A stretch of 64,000 nt of DNA from Chryseobacterium aquifrigidense (GCF_006716485.1 NZ_VFPD01000001.1:1673096-1737095), one strand, 5' to 3'. Counted from the first letter of the stretch, positions 1-9,790 are shown. Translations and numbers: made by a program. Notes: a model not told the origin generated them from the sequence alone.

Positions 1-30
1 GGTAATGTTGTTATAAAATTCGGGTAAAAT

Positions 31-61
31 AAAAAGCTTCCGAATGTCTCCGAAAGCTTTT
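31..61 (-). terminator. Probable terminator after the TonB-dependent receptor gene
   Basis: The 8-bp arms AAAAGCTT and AAGCTTTT lie on either side of a short loop, downstream of the receptor stop on the minus strand, with T-rich flanks. It would end the kdsA-receptor transcript. Nothing else is visible in bases 1-105. Confidence 0.5.
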
Positions 62-105
62 ATTTATTTTTTGAGAGATTAACATCAACCTCATCTTTTA
101 ATTTT

Positions 106-2343
106 TTACAGTTTAAATTCTAACTTCACATTAAAGAAACGTCCTGTAAGACGTACCGGAACAGGATACATATAATTACTGTTATAATCTGTGATCCATT
201 GGTTCGCAACAGTATTGTTAATATTAAATGCATTGAAAACCTGAACTCCTAATGTCAGTTCTTCAAAATTACCCCAGAAACCGGATCTCTTATTTTTTTC
301 TTTCGGATCGATGAATACTTTTGTCAATCCCAAATCTACCCTTTTATAAGAAGGAAGTGTCTGCTGATAATTATAAGCTGAACCAAAATCTGGTTGTCCG
401 TTGCTATTAAACATTACTGGAGCTCCTGTAGGTAATCCCATAGCGTATACCAGAGTAAGGTTCACACGCATAGACGGGAAGCTTGGCATATAATCCTGAT
501 AGAACATGGCAAACCTCAACCTCTGATCTGTAGGTCTGGGAATATCTCCTCTTCCATCAATATTTTCATATACTCTAGCATAACTCGCAGATAACCAAGA
601 ATCTACACCTGGTACAAATTCCCCGAATAATCTGGTATCAATACCATAGGCATATCCTTTGGAATTATTCTGCCCAGAATACCGGATTCTTACATTATCC
701 ATATAATACGGAATAAGGTTATCCATTTTCTTGTAATAAAGTTCCGTTGTCAGTTTGAATGGTCTGTCATACATCTGGAACTCATAATCATTGGCAAGAA
801 TAACCTGGATAGAGCGCTGCGATTTTATATTAGAGTTAAAATTACCATCTAAATCCTTGATTTCTTTATAGAAAGGAGCCTGATAGTAAATTCCCCCTGA
901 AATTTTAAATAACATATCGCTGTCCCAGTCCGGTTTTATCGCAAATTGGGCTCTTGGAGAGAATATCGTTTCTTTATTGAAACTCCAGTTGGCAACACGT
1001 ACTCCGGCATTCACAAACACTTTACTGGCACCCCAATAAAACTTCTGTGAATACTGTGCATATGCTGAAAGTCTTGTAGGCTCAATATTGTTTTGTCCGG
1101 CAATATAATAAGCAAGCTTAAGATCTCCTGTTGTTCCGGTTCTCGGATCAATTATTTCCGGTCTTGGAAGGCTGTACCCTGCAGAATCTACTAATTTCCA
1201 CTCATTAGTAAGATCTTTCAGATTTTCTTTTTCATATTTGAAACCTATCTCAAAGTCTGTGTTTACATTGGGTGAAAATTTGGCTCTGAACTGAGTTCCG
1301 TAGGTTCTTACAAATAAGTCATTTCTTGCATGTTCTATTTGCCCTCCCACATCAAAAGAAGTCACAGGCTGTTGTGTTACCGGATCAAAAGTCTGAAGTT
1401 CGTAGGCCGACTGTATGGTATAATACTCTCTTTCTCTGTTCTGATAGGCAAAGGCATCCAGGGTAAGTTTCCACTTGTCTGCCGGCTTATAATTCATAGA
1501 GAATGTTCCCATCATATTTTTATACTGGTCATTTTCCTGACCTCCATATCCAATATTGACGGTAATAGGCTGCTGAAGACTTCCAAACGTAACGCTTTTT
1601 GCTTTAGGAATCATCTGATAGTCGTTCTTGGAATAATATCCGATGAATGACATGCTGAATTTATCACTGACATGATAGTTCAGATAAGACTGGAAATCCC
1701 AATACGTTGGATTAAAATCCGTATCTTCTTTTAAGGTATTAAGAACAAGGTTGGTGTTTCTGTATCTTCCCGAAAATAAGGCTGTAAATTTTTTATTTTT
1801 GGAAGCCAGCCCGGTAGTGAGCCTTCCTCCAATTAAACTGGCCTCTCCTGAAACTTCAAATTTTTCAGGTTCACGGTAATAGATATTTAAGGCAGAAGAC
1901 ATTTTATCACCATACTTGGCTTCAAATCCTCCCGCAGAGAAATTCACTGCAGAAACCATATCCGGGTTAATGATACTCATCCCCTCCTGTTGAGAGTTTC
2001 TGATCAGGAAAGGTCTGTAGATCTCAATATCGTTAATGTAGATAAGGTTTTCATCATAGTTTCCACCACGAACCATATATTGTGAAGACAGCTCGGTATT
2101 GGAGTTTACGGAAGGTAGTGTTTTAAGCAAGCCTTCAATTCCTCCATTAATAGAAGCTACTGATTTCGCTTCTTTTGCTGAAATTCTTACGTTGGTAAGG
2201 TCATTGGTTCTTCCTGTTGCTTTTTTCTGGAAGACAACTTCCTCTATATCGGTTACTCTAGTGGTCGCTGTATCCTTTTTTCTTTGTTGGGAGAAAATCA
2301 GAAACGGGACCATAAGGCTTAGCGGTAAAACTAGTTTTTTCAA
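106..2343 (-). CDS. TonB-dependent outer-membrane receptor
   Basis: This 745-residue protein begins with a Sec signal peptide (residues 1-19, ending at FSQQ). A TonB plug domain follows at about 50-150, with the plug-type segments VRGGNYDENLIYINDIEIY and GGFEAKYGD. The remaining roughly 590 residues are aromatic-rich and alternate as in a 22-strand beta barrel. There is no N-terminal carboxypeptidase-like repeat, so it is not a standard SusC. The protein should sit in the outer membrane and take up a ligand using TonB energy, but the substrate cannot be read from the sequence. It starts 43 bp after the kdsA stop on the same strand and is probably co-transcribed with it. A SusD partner is absent, which argues against a polysaccharide-utilisation role. 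Confidence 0.9.
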   Translation of the reverse strand: MKKLVLPLSLMVPFLIFSQQRKKDTATTRVTDIEEVVFQKKATGRTNDLTNVRISAKEAKSVASINGGIEGLLKTLPSVNSNTELSSQYMVRGGNYDENLIYINDIEIYRPFLIRNSQQEGMSIINPDMVSAVNFSAGGFEAKYGDKMSSALNIYYREPEKFEVSGEASLIGGRLTTGLASKNKKFTALFSGRYRNTNLVLNTLKEDTDFNPTYWDFQSYLNYHVSDKFSMSFIGYYSKNDYQMIPKAKSVTFGSLQQPITVNIGYGGQENDQYKNMMGTFSMNYKPADKWKLTLDAFAYQNREREYYTIQSAYELQTFDPVTQQPVTSFDVGGQIEHARNDLFVRTYGTQFRAKFSPNVNTDFEIGFKYEKENLKDLTNEWKLVDSAGYSLPRPEIIDPRTGTTGDLKLAYYIAGQNNIEPTRLSAYAQYSQKFYWGASKVFVNAGVRVANWSFNKETIFSPRAQFAIKPDWDSDMLFKISGGIYYQAPFYKEIKDLDGNFNSNIKSQRSIQVILANDYEFQMYDRPFKLTTELYYKKMDNLIPYYMDNVRIRYSGQNNSKGYAYGIDTRLFGEFVPGVDSWLSASYARVYENIDGRGDIPRPTDQRLRFAMFYQDYMPSFPSMRVNLTLVYAMGLPTGAPVMFNSNGQPDFGSAYNYQQTLPSYKRVDLGLTKVFIDPKEKNKRSGFWGNFEELTLGVQVFNAFNINNTVANQWITDYNSNYMYPVPVRLTGRFFNVKLEFKL

Positions 2344-2386
2344 AAGAAATGTTTTAGAATTTCTAAAATTAATGTTTTTTTAACAA

Positions 2387-3196
2387 TTACAAAATCGATT
2401 CTCTAATTCTTGTCAATTTTTGTAACAAATCTTCTAATAAATCTAATCTTAACATGTTGGCACCATCAGATAATGCGGTTTCCGGTGTAGGATGTGTTTC
2501 GATGAAAATTCCGTCTGCTCCTACTGCAATTCCTGCTTTAGCAACAGTTTCAATAAGGTCCGGTCTTCCACCTGTAACCCCTGAATTCTGGTTAGGCTGC
2601 TGTAAAGAGTGGGTAACATCCAAAATCACAGGAGCATATTCTCTCATTGTAGGAATTCCTCTGTAATCCACGATAAGGTCTGTATATCCGAAAGAATTTC
2701 CTCTTTCAATAATCGCTACTTTCTGGTTGTCAGAATCTGTTACTTTCTGAACCGCAAATTTCATTGCTTCCGGTGAAAGGAACTGTCCTTTTTTCAGGGT
2801 AACACATTTTCCGGTTTTTGCGGCAGCGATTAATAAATCAGTCTGACGAACAAGGAAAGCAGGAATCTGTAAAACATCTACATATTGTGCTGCCAACGCT
2901 GCATGCTCATTTTCATGAATGTCCGTTGTTGTAGGAATATTGAAGGTCTCTCCTACTTTTTTAAGGATTTCAAGAGATTTTTCTTCACCAATGGTAGTGA
3001 AAGAATCTACACGGCTTCTGTTAGCCTTTTTGAAGCTCCCTTTGAAAATATAGGGAATATTGTATTTGTCTGTGATACTGATTACCTTTTCAGCAATTCT
3101 TAATGCCATATCTTCTCCTTCAATAATACAAGGACCGGCAATAAGGAAAAAGTTCTTTGAATCTTTGTGCGAAATATTATCTAAATACTGAATCAT
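2387..3196 (-). CDS. kdsA: 3-deoxy-8-phosphooctulonate synthase (Kdo-8-P synthase)
   Basis: This enzyme condenses phosphoenolpyruvate with arabinose 5-phosphate to give Kdo 8-phosphate, the cytoplasmic first committed step towards the Kdo of the lipopolysaccharide inner core. The 269 residues match the usual KdsA length of about 270-285. Family motifs are present in order: IAGPCIIE near residue 19, KGSFKKANR near 52, TTTDIHE near 90, a lysine-rich LKKGQFLSPEA segment, and GVTGGRPD near 207. It is first in a two-gene minus-strand unit with the TonB-dependent receptor. The CMP-Kdo synthetase kdsB of the same pathway lies about 23 kb away in this window, so the Kdo genes are dispersed rather than clustered. 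Confidence 0.97.
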   Translation of the reverse strand: MIQYLDNISHKDSKNFFLIAGPCIIEGEDMALRIAEKVISITDKYNIPYIFKGSFKKANRSRVDSFTTIGEEKSLEILKKVGETFNIPTTTDIHENEHAALAAQYVDVLQIPAFLVRQTDLLIAAAKTGKCVTLKKGQFLSPEAMKFAVQKVTDSDNQKVAIIERGNSFGYTDLIVDYRGIPTMREYAPVILDVTHSLQQPNQNSGVTGGRPDLIETVAKAGIAVGADGIFIETHPTPETALSDGANMLRLDLLEDLLQKLTRIRESIL

Positions 3197-3334
3197 TTTG
3201 ATATAATTAAAAAGTTCAGTAAAAATACTGAGAAAGTTTCACAAATGGAAATTATTTGATTGCTTTAACAGGCTATGGCTGCAATAGTTTTTAACTCTTT
3301 TCCATTTTTAAATTTCCGGTTATTAAATTGACGG

Positions 3335-3480
3335 ATGCTTCGACAGGCTCAGCATGACAACTCTAATAATAGCTGTTTTTATTAACGTGTACCTTACAAT
3401 AGACAGACAGTATGATAATCAAAAGAATATTGGTTTCTGGTTATAAATTGATAGATGCTTCGACAGGCTCAGCATGACAA
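3335..3480. repeat. Two CTTCGACAGGCTCAGCATGACA repeats in a 120-bp tandem duplication
   Basis: The core ATGCTTCGACAGGCTCAGC begins at 3335 and again at 3455, exactly 120 bp apart. The flanks (TTAAATTGA or TAAATTGA before; AACTCTAAT and TAGCTGTTTTTATTAA after) are also shared, so a unit of about 120 bp is duplicated. Each core is nearly self-complementary (GATGCT...AGCATGA). Confidence 0.85.
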
Positions 3481-3588
3481 CTCTAATACTAGCTGTTTTT
3501 ATTAATATGAAAATTATAATAAACAGTATAAATAATCAATGTACAAACACGGCAAGGCCACATTACATTAGCGTCATTTTTTAGCGAT

Positions 3589-3612
3589 GTCATGCTGAGC
3601 CTGTCGAAGCAT
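3589..3612. repeat. Inverted copy of the CTTCGACAGGCTCAGC repeat
   Basis: The reverse complement of the 3335 and 3455 cores occurs here (GTCATGCTGAGCCTGTCG then AAGCAT). Together with the direct copies it can form a long intramolecular stem. Confidence 0.85.
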
Positions 3613-3770
3613 TTTATAAAACACTAAACAACATTGCAATCATAGCTTATGAATGTATTATTGAAAAAGCGAATATTCATCGGCTTTGTTTAAAGATAAT
3701 GACTTTGCAAAATAACAATATGTGGAAGAGATGCATAAAATAATTCTTGAATCCTGATTATTTATTGGAG

Positions 3771-3900
3771 GATGCTTCCACAGGCTCAACATGACAACTC
3801 TAATACTAGCTGTTAATGAGTACTCGATAATTGATAATAGATAGTAGATTATTGACAGATGCTTCGACAGGCTCAGCATGACAGCCCTAATACTAACTGC
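3771..3900. repeat. Two more copies of the CTTCGACAGGCTCAGC repeat, one diverged
   Basis: The copy at 3771-3810 carries two substitutions (CTTCCACAGGCTCAACATG). The copy at 3858-3900 has the exact core. Both keep the trailing CTAATACTA(A/G)CTG. Between them lies a simple-sequence stretch (ATTGATAATAGATAGTAG). With the upstream copies this gap of about 870 bp contains five repeat copies and no credible gene. Confidence 0.8.
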
Positions 3901-3940
3901 TTCATTCACGAAATCAGTCTACCATAACTTATAAGTTAGG

Positions 3941-4003
3941 TTTTGGCTGAAGCCAATGCCTGTTACTTTTATTGATAAACGGGCTAAAGCCCGTTCCTAT
4001 TGA
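3941..4003 (+). repeat. Double-hairpin GGCTAAAGCC repeat, copy 1
   Basis: A small hairpin TTGGCTGAAGCCAA is followed after about 20 bp by CGGGCTAAAGCCCG and then TTCCTATTGA. Four further copies in the same orientation occur near 16.9, 49.3, 49.6 and 54.3 kb. The two-stem layout resembles REP/BIME-type elements. Confidence 0.85.
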
Positions 4004-4064
4004 ATTTCCAATAAAATGTTATAATATAATTGGATAAGTTTTATCCGAAGGTGATTCGTGTATT

Positions 4065-4592
4065 TTAATTCATTTTTTTTAAAACCTTCTCAAATGTATT
4101 CACATTTCTGCTGGTCAACTGATCTTTAAGACTTTTCTTTCCCAAAATCTTCCCAAAGGTAGAATCTAAGGTATTTCCTTTCGGGACCTGCCAGTAAAAG
4201 ATATCATTGATAATTTCTGCCTTTTCGTTTTCAGCCTGTGCAGCTTTCTGAAACTCCTCCATCAAAACCTTTTCCACTCCGGGAATTCCTACAAAGCCAT
4301 AAATATGAAAATTTTCATTCTTTTCAAAAGGAATACTGTTCCAGAAAACTTCTGTTTCTTCCTTAGATTTCACAAACAAAAAAGCTTCATATGAGAAATG
4401 TTCTGACATTGCTTTTTCAAGAATGGTTTTTAGCTCTTCCACGCTTTTATCTGAAGAAAACACGATATTTCCGGAAGCCAATATTGAACTCACGTCTTTC
4501 ATACCAGCATTTTTAAAAACCTGGCATACATCAGCCATTTTCATATTGGTTCCTTTTACGTTGACGCCACGGAGAAAAGCACAGTATTTCAT
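4065..4592 (-). CDS. DUF1697 family protein
   Basis: This 175-residue soluble protein has the DUF1697 N-terminus, an FLRGVNVKGTNMKMADV segment followed by ILASGNIVFSS. The family is widespread in bacteria and has no established activity; it forms a compact alpha/beta fold. Length and the conserved YCAFLRGVNV opening support the start. It stands alone between a repeat-rich gap and the membrane glycosyltransferase gene. Confidence 0.88.
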   Translation of the reverse strand: MKYCAFLRGVNVKGTNMKMADVCQVFKNAGMKDVSSILASGNIVFSSDKSVEELKTILEKAMSEHFSYEAFLFVKSKEETEVFWNSIPFEKNENFHIYGFVGIPGVEKVLMEEFQKAAQAENEKAEIINDIFYWQVPKGNTLDSTFGKILGKKSLKDQLTSRNVNTFEKVLKKMN

Positions 4593-4722
4593 TTTATTTA
4601 GGGATTAGGTTTTAGATAATAGGTTGCAGTGATTGTTGGTCGGAGGGTTTGAGAGTATTAGAGTGAAAGAGTTATTATAAAACTCTTTTCTGAATTCTTT
4701 CAATTTTAAATATTTCAATCTT

Positions 4723-6216
4723 TTAATCGATTCTAATGTACAAGTTATAGTCTGTTCCGGAAGGTTTCAGATGGTAAATTTTTTCTAAAATTTTATTGTT
4801 GCTATTCAGATGATCTTTCACTCTGAATTCCTTTAAAAGCTTATAGTGGGTTTTATAATACAAAGAATTCGCATTGTCTCCTTCGTATAAATTCTGATAA
4901 GAAAGAAGATATTTTGGTTTTCTTGTTTTTACGGTATTGATCCAGTAATTAACCTTATCTTTTTTAATTTCCTCCTGAATCTGTTTATCAACCAGTCCAA
5001 CCTCATCAATTGTTTTTAATCCTGAAAAATAAGGTACATAACCCGCTGGTTCCAATAGAATCCACTGGTTTTTATCTTTTTCATATTGATTTAAAAATGT
5101 ACCAATTGTTCTGCGGTAATTCCATTCTCCATTTCCTGTTGCAATGGAGTGAACAGTCTGGAAAACAAACATTGGGAAAATGTAGAATATAATCAATAAT
5201 GACAGCCAAAGATTTCTTCTCTCTTTTTGTTCCAACACAAAAATCAGGACCGGAACGAAAAGCAAAATCTGCGGCACCCAATAGTACCAGTCGAACAAAC
5301 TTTTCTGAGAAATGAATATGATTTGTTTTGCCCATCCGAAAAGAAAAATCATCCACAAAAAGTAGTTTCTTTTCTCTCGCTGTCTGATCAGATAAATAAA
5401 GCAAAGCAATTCAAAAATCAATATTACAATAGTCAGAGGATTGAAATCTCCCGGAACTTTCAGCATTCCCCAAAAGTTTCCAAAGCTTTTAAAAAAATAT
5501 CCGATATGCTGCTGGATCGTAAAGTTTTCACTGTAAAGCAATTTTTTTGCGGTAATGGTATTGTTTACCAGTTCCCCAAAGTAAAACCAGTTGAAAGCTA
5601 CTGTAGATAAAACTCCAAAAGCTCCTCCGAAGATATAATTCCATCTTATTTTTCTGTTCCAGAATAGATCTACAAGGAATACAATTCCGAGGAATATGAC
5701 GGTATCAATTCTGGTAAACATGATTAAAACGGGAAGAAATGTCAGAACCCATTTTTTTCCTTTATTAAATCCATAGTACAGCAATGCCATCTCCAGAAAA
5801 AACAGGATTCCGTATTCCATCCCAAGGATTGAAATTTTAATTGATGGAGGCAAAATACCGATCAGAAATATAAAAACCGCTTTATGCCATGGGTTTTTAA
5901 GAACCAGATGAGACAGCCATAAAGTTCCTATGGTAAACAGTAGGGAGTTAAAAATCAAAAGAGGTTCAATAAAGTTTTCTTTTCCAAAAACCAGATTGAA
6001 AATATAGGAGACAAAAACATACAGATGTGTTGTAGATGCAGAAATTTTAGTATCGCCGTTGAAGCCTATTACCCCATAATCCAATAGGTTCTGGGCAACT
6101 CTCCAGGTAATAAATGCATCTTCCTGAATGTAGTGCGTTAATAAAAACAGAAGCTTAAAAAGAACCGTAGCAATGACGGCATAGATTGGGAATTTGCTAT
6201 TTTGTGTTTCGGACAT
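4723..6216 (-). CDS. GT-C-like multispanning membrane protein, probable glycosyltransferase
   Basis: The 497-residue protein has roughly ten hydrophobic segments. Its N-terminus carries the acidic pair QEDAFITWRVAQN, which sits in the first outer loop of PMT/ArnT/AftB-type GT-C enzymes and usually includes the catalytic aspartate. A hydrophilic C-terminal tail of about 130 residues follows the membrane part. By family analogy it would transfer a sugar from a polyprenyl-phosphate donor on the periplasmic side of the inner membrane; donor and acceptor are unknown. It lies downstream of the DUF2723 gene on the same strand, separated from it by a strong terminator, so the two appear to be separate transcripts. 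Confidence 0.7.
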   Translation of the reverse strand: MSETQNSKFPIYAVIATVLFKLLFLLTHYIQEDAFITWRVAQNLLDYGVIGFNGDTKISASTTHLYVFVSYIFNLVFGKENFIEPLLIFNSLLFTIGTLWLSHLVLKNPWHKAVFIFLIGILPPSIKISILGMEYGILFFLEMALLYYGFNKGKKWVLTFLPVLIMFTRIDTVIFLGIVFLVDLFWNRKIRWNYIFGGAFGVLSTVAFNWFYFGELVNNTITAKKLLYSENFTIQQHIGYFFKSFGNFWGMLKVPGDFNPLTIVILIFELLCFIYLIRQREKRNYFLWMIFLFGWAKQIIFISQKSLFDWYYWVPQILLFVPVLIFVLEQKERRNLWLSLLIIFYIFPMFVFQTVHSIATGNGEWNYRRTIGTFLNQYEKDKNQWILLEPAGYVPYFSGLKTIDEVGLVDKQIQEEIKKDKVNYWINTVKTRKPKYLLSYQNLYEGDNANSLYYKTHYKLLKEFRVKDHLNSNNKILEKIYHLKPSGTDYNLYIRID

Positions 6217-6272
6217 TATGTATTTTTACTTTCACAAATATAACCTTAAAATTCAGGATTCCCAATAATAAA

Positions 6273-6296
6273 AAAACGGAACCGAAGTTCCGTTTT
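6273..6296 (-). terminator. Intrinsic terminator after the DUF2723 gene
   Basis: A perfect 10-bp stem (AAAACGGAAC and GTTCCGTTTT, tetraloop CGAA) is followed on the minus strand by a run of T. It lies 8 bp past the DUF2723 stop. Confidence 0.88.
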
Positions 6297-6304
6297 AAAG
6301 TATT

Positions 6305-9300
6305 TTATTTTGTTGCTTTGATAATCGCGGTTGTAATCTGATTTTCTTTTTCTTTTGAATACGTGGAATCATAAGGTTCCATGACATCAAATAAGTACTG
6401 ATAGAATGGCGTAATCTGCTGTACATTTTCAGACTCTTTCATCGCTTTATCTCTACCCATCTCCTGAAGATCTTTGATAAATACATTGAACTTCTTGTCT
6501 ATTGGCTCGATGGATTTTACCAGATATGCATATGCTTTTTCTTTCTGTCCTATCTTTGTATAAGCATCTGTTACTGCAGAAACCACAAGAGAATATTCCA
6601 TAGGTTTTGTTCTCATTTGTCTTCTCAGATAACTTTGATCCGCTTTGGAAAGACTTAAATAATAATCATATTCTTCAAAGATTCCTTTTTTAAGAACTTC
6701 AGCAATCTGAAGACCTTTCTGCTCCTGTCCTGCAATGATGTATCCTGAAACAATTGAACTTAAAGAACGGGGATCGTTATATTTCTCCGCAGGAATTTCT
6801 TTCGCTGCAAGATCCAGAATTTCCAATGCTTTCGCTTTCTGTCCGCTTAGTGCAAGGGCTGCCGCCGCTCTGCTTGCTGACATTCTGTAGCTGATGATAT
6901 TGGAAGTAGCCGTTTCATCAAAGTGAGCATTTAAATTCTTAAAGTTCCCCCATCTGAAGTTTTTCACTACGTTATAAAGAGAATTAGCATCTACTCTTCC
7001 CATATCTCCATCAGCTGTCGGAGGCGTTTGGATAGGGATTAATCTGTAACTGAATCCGTCAAACTGAAGGTAATCGTTCAGATAGAAAATGTTCTCACTG
7101 TCATAAATACCTCCTGATGAGAAGTTGATCGGACGCTTCCAGTCGAAATTCGCTAAAAGATCCATTAAAATCAGGTTATTCTTATACAATGTATTTCCTT
7201 TGTAAGTAATCATGATCTGATCGGCTACATTCGGAAGATCTTCTTTGTTGATAATTCCTGCTTTTAAAGCATTTTCTTTGTTGACAGGAAGGATGAATTT
7301 GTTTACCGGAAGGATATTGTATTTTTCAAATTTCTCTTCTCCGAAGTACATTTTCAATAATTCATCTTTTTCAGGAGATTTGAATTTAATGAATTCAATC
7401 GCCTGTTTCAATGTTAAAGAATCCTGAGTAAGATATTTTCTGAACGACTGGAATTCTGTTTCCGGAGCTCCCTGTTCTTTCAACATAGAGAAAACACCTT
7501 CCCAATCTTCCTTCTTCATCATATAAATCTGATCATTTACACCATCTCTATAATCTTCGTGTGTCAACTGGCTTGGGATTCCCATTGCGTTGTAAGTTCT
7601 TCTTTTTACCTGGTCAAGATTCCATGGAGTTGAAGCAAGGGTAAAGTTCACCACCTTTACATCATCTCTGAACTGTTCTGTCTCCTGAATAGCCCAAACC
7701 GGGTATGTATCGTTATCCCCGTAAACGAAAAGGATATCGTTTTTCGGTAATGATTTTAAAACTGAATACGCATAATCATATGCAGTATATCTGTTGCTTC
7801 TGTCATGAACATTATAGTTCTGGAAGCCCATCATGAAAGGAACTCCTAATAAAACCACTCCCAATGCAATGTTCGCTCCGTTTGATTTTATTTTAGATTG
7901 TAAGAACCATAGGATGGCTCCTGCACCCAATCCGATCCAGATCGCAAACGCGTAGAATGAGCCTACCATTGCATAATCCCTTTCTCTCGGCTCAAAAGGT
8001 TTTACCCCTGTATAGAAAACAATACCTACACTTGTTAAAATGAATAAAGATAACAATGCATAGAATCTTCCAAAGTCTCTGTTCAATTGGAAAAAGAATC
8101 CGATCAAACCTAAAATTAATGGAAGGAAGAAGAATTTTACTGTACTTTCATTCTTAAATTTAGCAGGCATTTTATCCTGATTTCCTACCACAGCATTATC
8201 AACGAAAGGAATTCCGGAAATCCAGTTTCCTTTTGTGCTCTCCATATTTCCTTCAAGATCATTCTGTCTTCCCACGAAGTTCCACATCAGGTATCTTACG
8301 AAGTAATATCCGTTCTGGAAAGTGATAAAGTAATCCATATTCTGAAGGAATGAAGGCTTCTGAACATTGATCAGGTTATAAGGTTTCACTTTCAGATAAT
8401 CTGAAGCGGTAATTGATTTGTCTTCATATTTTGCTCTCAGTTCATCAAAGATCTGCTTAGCCTGAGGATTATCTGCCACATCTTCGTTACCGTAGTTGAA
8501 TGTAAAATCAGGAGCACCATACATAGAAATATAGTTGGCCATTACATCCTTATCTTCATTAAACATTCTTGGCATTAAGCTCACCTGAGACTTGTTGAAT
8601 ACATAATTGAAACGGTCTCCGGTTTTTCTGTACGTTCCGGTTTTTTCGTCTTTTTCGTAGATTTCCCCGGTTTTTTGTGTTTTAAAGCTTCCGTCTTCGT
8701 TTTTCTCGATTCCGTTAGCATCCAGAAATGCCGTATAATTTTGCCCGTAAATCGTAGGCCAGTCCCCATACTGCTCTCTGTTATAATAATCCAGCATACC
8801 AATTGCTGTATCCGGATCATTAAGGTTCATCGGTGGATTAGCATTGGCTCTGATAGGAATAACCATCCAGCAAGAGAAACCAATCATCATGAAAACTACA
8901 GATAATGCAGCTGTCTGGTAGATGTTTCTTTTTGCTTTTCTTGCATATTTGATTAAGAAATAGCAAATTGCTACCATTAAAACAAATGCTGCAATAGTTC
9001 CTGAGTGGAAAGGAAGTCCAAGACCGTTCACGAAGAAAATCTCAAGTCTTCCGAACATGGTCATAATTAAAGGGAAGATAATTTTGAAAACGATAATCAA
9101 AATTCCCAGTGTGATAAGGTTTGCCCAGATAAAGTTTTTCCAGGTAAACTTGTAATTTCTAGCATAATATACCAGACATACTGCAGGAATTGCCAGCATA
9201 CACATCATATGCACTCCTACAGAAAGTCCTAAAATAAAGAAAATAAGAATAATCCATCTTTCACTGTCTCCCGCCTGATACTCATTCTCCCATTTGGTGA

Positions 9301-9790
9301 TTAACCAGACCAAGAGCGCAATAAACATAGAAGCCATAGAATAAACCTCTCCCTCTACTGCTGAGAACCAGAATGTGTCTGAGAAAGTAAAGCAAAGTGC
9401 TCCAACTGCTCCGGCAAATAAAATAGAGATTTCCTGATGTTTTGTAATTTCTTCAAAATCTTTGTTCAAAAGTCTTCTCACAAAGTGTGTGATCGTCCAG
9501 AACAAAAATAAAATAGTCAGCGCACTGAACAATGCAGACATCGCGTTGATCACGATAGAATAATTTTCGCCTTTCCCTAATGCAAAAATGGCTGCCACGG
9601 CACCCACAATCTGGAATAAAGCAGCTCCGGGAGCGTGCGTTACTTCAAGTTTTACTGCAGAAGAAATGTACTCGCCACAATCCCAAAAACTGAAATTGGG
9701 TTCTATGGTGGACAAGTACGTGAAGAAAGCAATAACGAAAATCACCCATCCTGAAACGGTGTTCCATTGCCTAAAAGTCCAATTTTTCAT
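6305..9790 (-). CDS. DUF2723 protein, probable protein O-mannosyltransferase-like membrane enzyme
   Basis: This is the largest protein here, 1161 residues. Residues 1-320 hold many transmembrane helices and the DUF2723 signature, including FWDCGEYISSAVKLEVTHAPG with the acidic Asp-Cys-Gly-Glu cluster in the first loop. A large loop with more helices follows near 520-640, and the C-terminal third is soluble and helical, resembling TPR repeats (ALALSGQKAKALEILDLAAKE). DUF2723 belongs to the GT-C superfamily, and the human relative TMEM260 is a protein O-mannosyltransferase. A role in general O-glycosylation of exported proteins, which is known in Bacteroidota, is an inference. Its length agrees with Flavobacteriia homologues. 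An intrinsic terminator follows the stop. Confidence 0.85.
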   Translation of the reverse strand: MKNWTFRQWNTVSGWVIFVIAFFTYLSTIEPNFSFWDCGEYISSAVKLEVTHAPGAALFQIVGAVAAIFALGKGENYSIVINAMSALFSALTILFLFWTITHFVRRLLNKDFEEITKHQEISILFAGAVGALCFTFSDTFWFSAVEGEVYSMASMFIALLVWLITKWENEYQAGDSERWIILIFFILGLSVGVHMMCMLAIPAVCLVYYARNYKFTWKNFIWANLITLGILIIVFKIIFPLIMTMFGRLEIFFVNGLGLPFHSGTIAAFVLMVAICYFLIKYARKAKRNIYQTAALSVVFMMIGFSCWMVIPIRANANPPMNLNDPDTAIGMLDYYNREQYGDWPTIYGQNYTAFLDANGIEKNEDGSFKTQKTGEIYEKDEKTGTYRKTGDRFNYVFNKSQVSLMPRMFNEDKDVMANYISMYGAPDFTFNYGNEDVADNPQAKQIFDELRAKYEDKSITASDYLKVKPYNLINVQKPSFLQNMDYFITFQNGYYFVRYLMWNFVGRQNDLEGNMESTKGNWISGIPFVDNAVVGNQDKMPAKFKNESTVKFFFLPLILGLIGFFFQLNRDFGRFYALLSLFILTSVGIVFYTGVKPFEPRERDYAMVGSFYAFAIWIGLGAGAILWFLQSKIKSNGANIALGVVLLGVPFMMGFQNYNVHDRSNRYTAYDYAYSVLKSLPKNDILFVYGDNDTYPVWAIQETEQFRDDVKVVNFTLASTPWNLDQVKRRTYNAMGIPSQLTHEDYRDGVNDQIYMMKKEDWEGVFSMLKEQGAPETEFQSFRKYLTQDSLTLKQAIEFIKFKSPEKDELLKMYFGEEKFEKYNILPVNKFILPVNKENALKAGIINKEDLPNVADQIMITYKGNTLYKNNLILMDLLANFDWKRPINFSSGGIYDSENIFYLNDYLQFDGFSYRLIPIQTPPTADGDMGRVDANSLYNVVKNFRWGNFKNLNAHFDETATSNIISYRMSASRAAAALALSGQKAKALEILDLAAKEIPAEKYNDPRSLSSIVSGYIIAGQEQKGLQIAEVLKKGIFEEYDYYLSLSKADQSYLRRQMRTKPMEYSLVVSAVTDAYTKIGQKEKAYAYLVKSIEPIDKKFNVFIKDLQEMGRDKAMKESENVQQITPFYQYLFDVMEPYDSTYSKEKENQITTAIIKATK

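Noticed and set aside
3658..3909. 83-codon frame rich in MLSLSKH-like words
   Set aside because: It is the translation of the CTTCGACAGGCTCAGC repeats and simple sequence; this is a known artefact and it has no homologous domain.
8581..8905. Frames of 76-79 codons inside the DUF2723 gene
   Set aside because: They are shadows of the long coding frame in other phases.
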